Below the pieces are notes generated by a model that saw only the letters and a program-made list of their open reading frames with translations, did no database searches and had not been told where the DNA came from. A stretch of 64,000 bases of DNA from NCBI RefSeq assembly GCF_001463705.1, contig NZ_BBWH01000031.1, positions 62,001-126,000 on the forward strand. The letters run 5' to 3'. The translations under genes were made by a program, and so were the position numbers. Positions 26,118-35,654 of the stretch are shown one piece after another. Source of the stretch: Aureimonas sp. AU12 (GTDB lineage Bacteria; Pseudomonadota; Alphaproteobacteria; Rhizobiales; Rhizobiaceae). The first letter of the stretch is position 1; each line of letters begins with the position of its first letter.

Positions 26118-26241
26118 TAGCTTCCAGTTTCGCCGGACGGGTTTGTGCCCCGGACCGGCGACCCACCCATTCTTAAGGTGCCGCCTGCCGGAACGCCTCC
26201 TGCGAGGGTCCGGGCGGTACGCTCAACAAGGAGAGAAGCAT

Positions 26242-28167
<1,926 letters not shown>

Positions 28168-28215
28168 TCTCTCGCGAACGATCCTTCCGGGATCGCTCGA
28201 TCGACATCTCGCAAG

Positions 28216-28246
28216 GAGCCTTGGCGCATCGCGCCGGGGCTCTTTT
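28216..28246 (+). terminator. Terminator after dnaK
   Basis: An 11-12 bp stem with two G-U pairs (GAGCCTTGGCGC / GCGCCGGGGCTC), loop ATC, then TTTTT. It implies that the downstream acyltransferase and dnaJ have their own promoter or depend on read-through. Confidence 0.85.
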
Positions 28247-28336
28247 TCGTATCGGCCGCAAAACACGAGCGCCGGCCGCCTTCATCTTGCGGAAGGAGAT
28301 CGGAGCCTAGGATGAGCCGAACCCGAGGGCGGTCGG

Positions 28337-28360
28337 AGTTTACGTTAACGGGAGGTAAAC
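28337..28360. promoter_or_regulatory. Inverted repeat containing a near-CtrA box before the acyltransferase gene
   Basis: GTTTAC and GTAAAC form a perfect inverted repeat, enclosing TTAA-N7-TAAA (28345-28359), one base from the CtrA consensus. About 90 bp upstream of the acyltransferase start. Confidence 0.3.
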
Positions 28361-28445
28361 GACGCAAAGACTCAAAGGCGGACCTTTAAAGCCCTATAAC
28401 CATCCTCGACGGGCTAGGCGGCGTGATGCCGGAACGGACGGCACA

Positions 28446-29540
28446 ATGTATTTCCGGATCTTCGACTGCTGGCGCTTCACCGCCGCGATGCTGGTAATGA
28501 CCTACCACTTCCTCTACTTCGCGCCGGGTCAGGGCGCGGTGGCGGGGACTGCCGTGCTGCACCGGTTGCTGCCGCTGCTCGACATGTTCTTCATGATCTC
28601 GGGCTTCTTCATCGCCAGCCGCTATCACGATAAGATCCACAGCATCGGCGAATACGCGACGTTCCTGCGCCGGCGGATCGCCCGCCTCTACCCGCTCCAC
28701 CTCATCACGCTCGCCTTCTTCGTCGGCGTCGCGCTGATCGGTTCGACCGGGCTCGTCCATCTCAGCGAAACACAGCGCTGGGACTTCGCGGTGCTGCCGC
28801 TGCAGCTTCTCGCCGTCCATGCCTGGGGCACGACGGATGCGCTCGCCTTCAACTATCCGTCCTGGTCGGTCAGCGCCGAGATCTTCTGCTACCTCCTGTT
28901 CCCGCTGATCCTCGTGGTGGCGCGCGATAGCGGCCTGCGCGGTCTCGTCCTGCTTCTCGCGGTGTGGGTCGGCGCGCTCGAACTTCTGAGCCGCCGCGGC
29001 GTCTTTCCGAGCGGTCACTGGACGGATGCCGACACACTCGGCGCCTATCGCGCCTTTGCCGACTTCCTGGCCGGCTCGATCGCGGCGCTGCTCGTCGGGC
29101 GGCGCGTCCTCGCCGTGCGCTCGCACCTGCCGGGCCTCGGCTTCCTGGCGCTCGCGGTCGCGGCGATGCTCGGCGAGTTCTCGCCCTACGTCTCACTCGT
29201 CCTGCTCTTCCTCGCCATTCTCTTCGTCGGCCTCTCCGAGACGGCGCGTCCCCGCTCCACCGCGGTGCTGGCGCCCCTGATGCCGCTGACGCGCCTCTCC
29301 TTCGGCATCTATCTCTGGCATCCCGTGATGGAGACGATCTTCCTCTCGCTCCTGTGGAAGCGGGTGATAGAGCCGACGGGCACCGTGAGCTTCTATCTCG
29401 TGTGGCTGCTGCCGATGGCCGCCTCGATCGCCGCGGCCTTCCTGTCGGAACGCTTTCTGGAAGGGCGGATCGCGCGGGTCCTCGCCGGTCCGTCTCCGGC
29501 GGCCAAACCGAAGCCCGCAGCCGTGCTCGCGAAGGTCTGA
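28446..29540 (+). CDS. Acyltransferase family 3 (OafA/YrhL-like) membrane protein
   Basis: 364 residues with about ten predicted membrane helices. The start [22 protein letters not shown] holds the family's early Arg and the catalytic-type His. [18 protein letters not shown]-like sequence near residue 138 ([14 protein letters not shown]) is a second signature. Such enzymes move acyl groups across the membrane onto sugars of exopolysaccharide, lipopolysaccharide or glucans. The acceptor is unknown. Placed unusually between dnaK and dnaJ. Confidence 0.88.
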   Translation: MYFRIFDCWRFTAAMLVMTYHFLYFAPGQGAVAGTAVLHRLLPLLDMFFMISGFFIASRYHDKIHSIGEYATFLRRRIARLYPLHLITLAFFVGVALIGSTGLVHLSETQRWDFAVLPLQLLAVHAWGTTDALAFNYPSWSVSAEIFCYLLFPLILVVARDSGLRGLVLLLAVWVGALELLSRRGVFPSGHWTDADTLGAYRAFADFLAGSIAALLVGRRVLAVRSHLPGLGFLALAVAAMLGEFSPYVSLVLLFLAILFVGLSETARPRSTAVLAPLMPLTRLSFGIYLWHPVMETIFLSLLWKRVIEPTGTVSFYLVWLLPMAASIAAAFLSERFLEGRIARVLAGPSPAAKPKPAAVLAKV

Positions 29541-29743
29541 GCGACGCGTCCTCGAACGGGCGCCTTGGTCCGGCAGGGACCGTTCGCAGCTTTTGCGCTG
29601 CGTCATCCTATGGTAACGCGTCGTTCCAGCCCTTACATGCGGCGAACGGCAGTCGAGGCCAGAACAGGCCCGATCGGCTGCATGCCCGTGCGGCGGCCCA
29701 TGCGAGGCCGCTCTTCCAGTCAGATGATGAGAACGGTGAAACG

Positions 29744-30916
29744 GTGTCCGTGAAGGTCGATTACTACGAGACGCTCGGCGTCGCCAGAGGCTGCGACGAC
29801 AAGGTCCTGAAGGCGGCGTTCCGCAAGCTGGCCATGCAGTATCATCCGGACAAGAACCAGGGCGATGCCGCCTCGGAGGTCCGCTTCAAGGAGATCGGCG
29901 AGGCCTACGAGGTCCTGAAGGATCCGCAGAAGCGCTCGGCCTACGATCGCTTCGGCCATGCCGCCTTCCAGAATGGACAGGGCGGCGCCGGGTTCAAGGG
30001 CGACTTCGCCTCGTCCATGGCCGACATCTTCGACGACATCTTCGGCGAGATGATGGGCGGCCAGCGACCGGGCGGCGGAGGCGGCGCGCAGGGCGCAGGG
30101 CGCCGGGGCGGCGGCCAGTCGGGGCGCGAGCGCGGCTCGGACCTTCGCTACAACATGGAAATCAGCCTCGAAGAGGCCTTCGGCGGCAAGACCGCCGAGA
30201 TCGGCGTGCCGACGACCATCCAGTGCGACGTCTGTAACGGCACGGGCGCGCGCACCGGCACGGCGCCGAAGGCCTGCCCGACCTGCGGCGGCATCGGCCG
30301 GGTGCGTGCGGCGCAGGGCTTCTTCTCGATCGAGCGCACCTGCCCGACCTGCCAGGGTCGAGGCGAGATCATCGCCGACCCTTGCGGCAAGTGCGGCGGC
30401 GACGGACGCCTTCCCGAAGAGCGCAATCTTTCCGTCTCGATCCCCGCGGGCATCGAGGACGGCACGCGCATCCGTCTGGCCGGCGAGGGCGAAGCGGGGC
30501 TTCGCGGCGGGCCGGCGGGCGATCTCTACATCTTCCTCTCGGTGAAGCCGCACGAGTTCTTCCAGCGCGACGGTGCCGATCTCTTCTGCAAGGTGCCGGT
30601 CTCGATGACGACCGCCGCACTCGGCGGCACGTTCGAAGTGACGACGCTCGATGGCCAGAAGGCCCGGGTCAAGGTTCCCGAAGGCACCCAGTTCGGCAAG
30701 CAGTTCCGGGTCAAGGGCAAGGGCATGCCGGTGCTGCGCTCGGCGCAGACCGGCGATCTCTTCATCCAGATCTCGATCGAGACGCCGCAGAGCCTGTCGC
30801 GCCGCCAGCGCGAGCTGCTTGAGGAATTCGAGGAGATCTCCTCCTCCGAGAACTCGCCGCAGTCGACCGGCTTCTTTTCGCGCATGAAGGACTTCTTCGA
30901 AGGGCTCAGCGAGTAG
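29744..30916 (+). CDS. dnaJ: Chaperone DnaJ (Hsp40)
   Basis: 390 residues if begun at GTG 29744 ([13 protein letters not shown]); GTG 29750 is equally possible. The J domain has HPDKN ([12 protein letters not shown]), followed by a Gly-rich region, four CxxCxGxG zinc modules ([32 protein letters not shown]) and the C-terminal substrate-binding domains. It stimulates DnaK ATPase. A hairpin (30919-30943) follows the stop. Confidence 0.97.
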   Translation: MSVKVDYYETLGVARGCDDKVLKAAFRKLAMQYHPDKNQGDAASEVRFKEIGEAYEVLKDPQKRSAYDRFGHAAFQNGQGGAGFKGDFASSMADIFDDIFGEMMGGQRPGGGGGAQGAGRRGGGQSGRERGSDLRYNMEISLEEAFGGKTAEIGVPTTIQCDVCNGTGARTGTAPKACPTCGGIGRVRAAQGFFSIERTCPTCQGRGEIIADPCGKCGGDGRLPEERNLSVSIPAGIEDGTRIRLAGEGEAGLRGGPAGDLYIFLSVKPHEFFQRDGADLFCKVPVSMTTAALGGTFEVTTLDGQKARVKVPEGTQFGKQFRVKGKGMPVLRSAQTGDLFIQISIETPQSLSRRQRELLEEFEEISSSENSPQSTGFFSRMKDFFEGLSE

Positions 30917-30960
30917 CATTCGGTCTTTGACGCGCGTAAAGACCGAGCTCCAAGCGAATG
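30917..30960 (+). terminator. Hairpin after dnaJ, possible terminator or attenuator
   Basis: CGGTCTTT/AAAGACCG stem with an outer CATTCG/CGAATG pairing spanning the whole dnaJ-methyltransferase gap. The T run is weak, so it may reduce rather than stop read-through. Confidence 0.4.
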
Positions 30961-30973
30961 ACGGGAGGCCGGA

Positions 30974-31609
30974 CTGCTTACGCATCGCGACAAGCCACGG
31001 CGCGAGCCGATCAACGCCCATTTCCTTAAGGAGTGGCTGCGCCACCCCCTGAAGGTCGGCGCGGTCTCGCCTTCGTCGAAGGCGCTGGGCCGCCTCATGG
31101 CGGCGCATGTGCCGATCGAGCGCGGGTCGGTGGTGCTGGAACTCGGCCCCGGCACCTGCGTCGTCACCCGCTGCCTCCTGGAGCGCGGCGTCGAGGAAAG
31201 CGATCTCGCCTGCCTCGAATACGCGCCGGAGTTCTGCGCGCTGCTGCGGGCGCTTCACCCGCGCGCCCACATCGTGCAAGGCGACGCCTACCGGCCCGAC
31301 GTCGCCCTTCGCCGCTGGATCGGCGACCGGCCGCTGGCGGCCGTCGTCTCTTCGCTGCCGCTGATGGCGCGGCCCGAACTCGAGCGCGCCTGCGTCATCG
31401 CCGACTATCTCGACCTCCTGCCGCCCGGTGCGCCCTTCATCCAGTTCACCTATTCGCCCTCGCTGCCGGTGAAGCCCGAGCGCATCGGCGCGAGCGCCTT
31501 CGCCACGCACTGGATCAAGCGCAACCTGCCGCCGGCCCGCGTCCTGATCTATCGCCGCGGCGGTTCTGGCCTGAATGCGACACAGACTTGTCCGATTTCG
31601 TCGATCTGA
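30974..31609 (+). CDS. Phospholipid N-methyltransferase-like protein (first of two), probable CTG start
   Basis: 211 residues if begun at CTG 30974. The only in-frame ATG (31097) would delete the conserved FLKEWLRHPLKVGAVSPSSKALG block that its paralogue also has. No ATG, GTG or TTG exists between the in-frame stop at 30959 and that block, while GGGAGG ends 5 nt before the CTG. The SAM motif is VVLELGPGTCVVTRCLLE, with Cys in place of the usual Gly, followed by YSPSLPVKPE and NLPPARVLIYRR. Rhizobium-type PmtA enzymes methylate phosphatidylethanolamine towards phosphatidylcholine. The SAM-motif change makes its activity uncertain. Confidence 0.75.
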   Translation: MLTHRDKPRREPINAHFLKEWLRHPLKVGAVSPSSKALGRLMAAHVPIERGSVVLELGPGTCVVTRCLLERGVEESDLACLEYAPEFCALLRALHPRAHIVQGDAYRPDVALRRWIGDRPLAAVVSSLPLMARPELERACVIADYLDLLPPGAPFIQFTYSPSLPVKPERIGASAFATHWIKRNLPPARVLIYRRGGSGLNATQTCPISSI

Positions 31610-31683
31610 CAAACTGATGCGGTAGGACGGTCCGACGAATCGCCGGGACCGGCGATCGCAAGAGGAAGAAGGCGAGGCCCGAC

Positions 31684-32313
31684 ATGCAGCGGAACGAGCG
31701 TCAGACGAGCAACGCAGAAGCCCGCGAGCGACGCGCCGATCTCGTGCGCTTCTTCGGCACCTGGGTGCGCAACCCCATCAAGATGGGCGCCGTCGCGCCC
31801 TCCTCCGCCAGCTACTGCGCCACGATGGTGGCGGCCTCCACCACCGAGATCGACGGGCCGATCCTCGAGCTCGGCCCCGGCCTCGGCGTCGTCACCCGCG
31901 CGCTTCTCGATGCCGGCGTCGCCCCCTCGCGCATCACCTCGATCGAATACGACCGCGACTTCGCGGCCACGCTCACTCGCCGCTTCCCCGGCGTCAACGT
32001 CATCCACGGCGACGGCTTCGACCTCGATGCGACGCTCGCCGACGGCGGCGCGACGCGCTTCTCGACGATCCTCTTCGCCATCCCCATCGTGAAGCTGCCG
32101 CAGGCCGAGCGTCAGGCGTTGTTCACCCGCTACTTCGCGCGCTTGGCGCCGGGCGGCAACCTGACCCAGCTCTCCTACCTCTGGACCCCGCCGGTGAAGC
32201 CGGTGGCCGGGGTCTTCGACGTCTCGGCCTCGCCCATCGTCTGGGACAACATTCCCCCGGCCCGCGTCTGGATCTACCGCCCGGCTCGGCTCCCCACCAA
32301 GCCGGCGCCTTGA
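31684..32313 (+). CDS. pmtA: Phospholipid N-methyltransferase (Rhizobium-type PmtA-like)
   Basis: 209 residues. FFGTWVRNPIKMGAVAPSS is the membrane-binding N-terminus of the family, ILELGPGLGVVTRALLDAG the SAM-binding motif, and QLSYLWTPPVKP with NIPPARVWIYRP the C-terminal signature. It converts phosphatidylethanolamine stepwise to phosphatidylcholine at the inner membrane. Of the tandem pair this one has the intact SAM motif. The stop overlaps the TTG start of the FMN reductase gene. Confidence 0.85.
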   Translation: MQRNERQTSNAEARERRADLVRFFGTWVRNPIKMGAVAPSSASYCATMVAASTTEIDGPILELGPGLGVVTRALLDAGVAPSRITSIEYDRDFAATLTRRFPGVNVIHGDGFDLDATLADGGATRFSTILFAIPIVKLPQAERQALFTRYFARLAPGGNLTQLSYLWTPPVKPVAGVFDVSASPIVWDNIPPARVWIYRPARLPTKPAP

Positions 32314-32891
32314 TCCCGCGCATCCTGATCCTGCCGGGCTCGGCCGAACCCGGCTCGCCCACTCTGCGCCTCGCCGGCGAGGCGACGCGCCTTCTCGCGA
32401 TGACCGACGTGGCGCTCACCACTGCCAACCTCGCCGACTATCCACTGCCGATCCTCGACGGCGCTCCGCCCGGCGCGGTGCCCGAAAACGCCCGCCTTCT
32501 CGCCGGCCGCTTCGCGCTGCAGGACGCCATCCTCGTGATCGCGCCCGAGATCCATGCCGGCATCGCGCCGCTCCTGAAGAACGCGATCGACTGGATCGCC
32601 GCCGCCGGCGCCACGCTGCCGCCTCAGGCCGCGTCGCCGTTCCGGCGCGTCGTCGTCGGACTTGCCGGCCTGTCGCCCGCCGAAGGTGGCACCGGCGCAG
32701 GCCTGCGGCACCTGCGAGAGGTCCTGGCGGCGCTGGGTGCCGAGATCGTGACGGCGGAATGCCGCATCACGGCCGGTGAAACCCTCTTCGACGCCGACGG
32801 ACGCCTTGCCGGCGAGGGTGATCGGCGACATCTCGACGACCTCGTGGACGCGGTGCTCGACCACGCCCGCGCCCTCGGGCGCGGCATCTGA
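32310..32891 (+). CDS. NADPH-dependent FMN reductase family protein
   Basis: 193 residues beginning at TTG 32310, which overlaps the preceding stop (TTGA). Flavodoxin-like fold: ILILPGSAEPGSPTLRLAGE forms the FMN phosphate loop, and the IHAGIAPLLKNAIDWI segment matches the conserved EYHGGMPGxLKNAID-type motif. It probably reduces quinones or other small oxidants. Co-transcribed with the methyltransferases. Confidence 0.85.
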   Translation: MIPRILILPGSAEPGSPTLRLAGEATRLLAMTDVALTTANLADYPLPILDGAPPGAVPENARLLAGRFALQDAILVIAPEIHAGIAPLLKNAIDWIAAAGATLPPQAASPFRRVVVGLAGLSPAEGGTGAGLRHLREVLAALGAEIVTAECRITAGETLFDADGRLAGEGDRRHLDDLVDAVLDHARALGRGI

Positions 32892-32942
32892 GCCCCCACG
32901 CCCGACGACCCGCATTTCGCATGACGCGACAAGAGGCTGAGA

Positions 32943-33539
32943 ATGAGCGACGAGAAGAACCGGCCGGCCCCCGCCGCCACCGTGCGGCGCGAGGTTCGCC
33001 GCTACCTGCATCAGCACTGGCGCGCCTTCTCGCTGCAGGGCCTCCTCATGGCGCTGGCCGGCGTCGCCGCGCTCGTTGCGCCGCTCCTCGCCACACTCGC
33101 CACCTCGATCTTCCTCGGCTGGCTGGTGCTGGCGCTCGCCGGCGCCGCCTTCATCGCCTGCTTCCGCATGCGCGGTGCCGCCGGCTTCTGGTCGAACCTC
33201 GCGCTCTCGGTCCTGCTTCTGCTGCTGGGAATCGTCATCCTCGCCGATCCCTTCGCCGGCGCCGTGACCCTCACCACGGTCCTCGCCGTCTACTTCCTCC
33301 TCACCGGCCTGACGATCCTGTCGCTCGCCCGCGCCTTCCGCACCTCCACTGGGCGCTTCTGGCTGCTGGCCCTCGCCGGCGGGCTCAACGTCGCCCTCGC
33401 CTTCTTCCTCGTCATTGGCCTGCCCGGCACCGCCTCATGGGCTGTCGGCGTCTTCCTCGGCATCTCCCTGCTGATGTCCGGCCTCAGCCTCCTCGCCGCC
33501 GCGCTCGATGCCCGCACGGGGCCGAAGCCCGGGCGCTAG
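32943..33539 (+). CDS. HdeD/DUF308 family membrane protein
   Basis: 198 residues with six closely spaced hydrophobic helices between about residues 28 and 190 and a short polar N-terminus. This is the HdeD (DUF308) pattern, linked to acid resistance in enterics. It lies 51 nt after the FMN reductase gene on the same strand and may share its transcript. A structured repeat element begins 13 nt after its stop. Confidence 0.85.
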   Translation: MSDEKNRPAPAATVRREVRRYLHQHWRAFSLQGLLMALAGVAALVAPLLATLATSIFLGWLVLALAGAAFIACFRMRGAAGFWSNLALSVLLLLLGIVILADPFAGAVTLTTVLAVYFLLTGLTILSLARAFRTSTGRFWLLALAGGLNVALAFFLVIGLPGTASWAVGVFLGISLLMSGLSLLAAALDARTGPKPGR

Positions 33540-33551
33540 CGGGCGAGGGTC

Positions 33552-33725
33552 GCATGCAGGGGCGCTGCCCCCGCACCCCTGCCAAGGGCCTGAGGCCCTT
33601 GGATCCCCATCTGTTGTTTCAGTCACCGGGAGGGCCAGCGGCCCTCCCCGGTGACTGACAGGAGAAAGCGGGGGTCCGGGGGTGTCAGCCCTCGGGCGGG
33701 GCACGGGGCGGCAGCCCCGCCATGC
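33552..33725. repeat. GC-rich structured intergenic element, copy A
   Basis: 174 bp between the convergent hdeD-like and SDR genes. It has five hairpins in order: GGGGC/GCCCC at 33559; CCAAGGGCC/GGCCCTTGG at 33582; a central 17-bp stem at 33620-33657 with conserved tip GGGCC-AGC-GGCCC; CCGGGGG/CCCTCGG at 33676; and GGGGC/GCCCC at 33705. The two ends resemble imperfect inverted repeats beginning GCATG. Copies B (40370) and C (45453) have the same plan with different, still complementary, central stems. It could act as a terminator, a structured RNA or a MITE-like element. Confidence 0.9.
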
Positions 33726-33739
33726 CACCCGCCGCCGGC

Positions 33740-34498
33740 TCAGACGTGCTGGCCGCCGTTGATGTGGATTTCGCCGCCGCTGACGTAGGAGGCCTGGTCG
33801 GAGCAGAGGAAGTAGATGATGTCGGCGACCTCGGAGGTCAGGCCGAGGCGGCGCAGGGGGATGGTTTCGACGATCTTCTCGGTGCCGGGTGAGAGGATGG
33901 CGGTGTCGATTTCGCCGGGGGCGATGGCGTTGACGCGGATGCCGTCGGGACCGAAGTCGGCGGCCATCTCACGCGTCAGGGAGGCCAGCGCCGCCTTGGA
34001 GGTGGCGTAGGCGGTGCCGGCGAAGGGATGGACGCGGCTGCCGACGATCGAGGTGACGTTGACGATCGAGCCCTTCGCGCTGGCCAGTTCGGTGTGGAGG
34101 CCGCGGGCGAGCATGATCGGGGCGAAGAAGTTCACCTGGAAGACGTCGCGCCAGACATGCATGGGGGTGCGGATGGAATCCATGCGGGCGCCCTTCTCGA
34201 CCTTCGGCGAGATGGCCGCGTTGTTGACGAGCGCGTTGAGGCGCCCGCCATTGGCCTGCAGGCGCTGGCGGATCTCGGAAACGGCGTAGCCGACGTCTTC
34301 CGGGTCGGAGAGATCGACCTTGATGTGGTCCTCTGGTCCGGCGGGCCAGGGGCAATCGGCTGCGAAATCCTGGCGCGAGCAGGTGATGACGCGCCAGCCC
34401 TCGCGCGAGAAGCGCTTGACGGTGGCGTGGCCGATGCCGCGCGAGGCACCTGTGAGAACCAGCGTCTTGCGGGCGTCTTGCGGCTCGGACAGCGACAT
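33740..34498 (-). CDS. Short-chain dehydrogenase/reductase
   Basis: 252 residues from ATG 34498 (MSLSEPQDARKTLVLTG); the open frame upstream to 34768 is not conserved-looking. Classical SDR: cofactor motif TGASRGIGHATVKR, NNAAIS, a catalytic Ser in the NVTSIVGSRVHPFAG stretch, YATSKAAL for Tyr and Lys, and INGGQHV at the C-terminus. Substrate unknown. Copy A of the structured repeat ends 14 nt after its stop. Confidence 0.93.
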   Translation of the reverse strand: MSLSEPQDARKTLVLTGASRGIGHATVKRFSREGWRVITCSRQDFAADCPWPAGPEDHIKVDLSDPEDVGYAVSEIRQRLQANGGRLNALVNNAAISPKVEKGARMDSIRTPMHVWRDVFQVNFFAPIMLARGLHTELASAKGSIVNVTSIVGSRVHPFAGTAYATSKAALASLTREMAADFGPDGIRVNAIAPGEIDTAILSPGTEKIVETIPLRRLGLTSEVADIIYFLCSDQASYVSGGEIHINGGQHV

Positions 34499-34933
34499 GG
34501 GACCTCGTGCGAAGAGCGAAAGCGGCCGGCGGCGGCCGCGGGTCGGCGCTTTGGATCGAACTCCGCCGCGCCGTCCTTCCTTTAGACCACCGGGGCGAGC
34601 CGGGGGAATATCTTTCGCCGCCCGCTCCACTTCCCGTTTCAGCCAGAGAGGGCTCATCGGACGAAGGATGCCGAGCGGGGTGCGCGCGGTCTGCAACGAT
34701 CCACCTCGAGCACGGCACGCGGTGCCGCAGGCAAACCCTGCCGTCGGCGCGGAGCGCTCTCCCGGCACACGCGAAAATCGGCTATGCGGGACGTCGATGG
34801 CCGGCGACGATCCGGTGGCGGGCGGGACGCCGAGCCCTGCCGGGTCGGTTGGACGCCATCGTCTTCCGACGCCGCAGACGTCGCCTTCTCAGCCTCCCCC
34901 GGCCGGTCGCGGCCGACGTTCGACGGATCCGGC
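34499..34933. other. 435-bp divergent intergenic region without recognised feature
   Basis: Lies between the divergently transcribed SDR and DUF1345 genes. I see no RNA gene, convincing reading frame or long inverted repeat; it presumably holds both promoters. Confidence 0.5.
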
Positions 34934-35608
34934 ATGCCTCAGTCCCTTTCTCAATCCGGACCGGTCGTCCGTGTCTGGCGGGTGCTGCGCGCACGGCCGC
35001 GCCTCCTCGCCGGGTTCGCGGTGACGATCGCAGTGGCGCTGCTTCTGCCCGCGAGCCTCGCGGCGTCGACGCGGGGGCTCGTCGGCTGGAACTGCGGCGT
35101 CCTCGTCTATCTGGCGGCCACAGCGCGCGTGATGCTCGGCGCCGATGCCGGCGACATCCGAAGCCACGCGGCGGGGCAGGACGAGGGGCGTGCCGCGATC
35201 CTCGTCATCACCAGCCTCGCCATCGCCGTCAGCTTCGGTGCCATCGCAGTCGAACTGCACGGGATGGGCGGTGCTGCGATCTCGGGCTGGCGCCTGTCGC
35301 TCGCCGGCGCCACCATTCTTCTGTCTTGGACGATGACGCAGGTCGTCATGGCCATCCACTATGCCGGCGAATATTACGGCGACCCGAAGGCCGAGGGCGG
35401 CATGGCCTTTCCCGGCGGCGACGAGGAGCCGGACTATCTCGACTTCCTCTATTTCGCCTTCACGATGGGCGCGGCGGCCCAGACCTCCGACGTGGCGGTG
35501 ACGACGCGGGGCATGCGCCGCCTCGTGCTGGCGCACACGATCCTCGCCTTCCTCTTCAACACCACGATCCTGGCGCTCGCCGTGAATGTCGGCGCGAGCG
35601 TGATCTGA
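34934..35608 (+). CDS. DUF1345 family membrane protein
   Basis: 224 residues from ATG 34934 (MPQSLSQSGPVVRVW). About five membrane helices; the segment MAIHYAGEYYGDPKAEGGMAF followed by EEPDYLDFLYFAFTMGAAAQTSDV is the DUF1345 signature. Function unknown. It is 46 nt upstream of hrpB on the same strand. Confidence 0.9.
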   Translation: MPQSLSQSGPVVRVWRVLRARPRLLAGFAVTIAVALLLPASLAASTRGLVGWNCGVLVYLAATARVMLGADAGDIRSHAAGQDEGRAAILVITSLAIAVSFGAIAVELHGMGGAAISGWRLSLAGATILLSWTMTQVVMAIHYAGEYYGDPKAEGGMAFPGGDEEPDYLDFLYFAFTMGAAAQTSDVAVTTRGMRRLVLAHTILAFLFNTTILALAVNVGASVI

Positions 35609-35654
35609 ACGCACGCTGCTGGACAGCGCGGCGCCGATCCCCGACAAGCCGGCC

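Noticed and set aside
34499-34933. Search for a tRNA or riboswitch in the SDR-DUF1345 gap
   Set aside because: No cloverleaf, T-loop consensus or known riboswitch core was seen.
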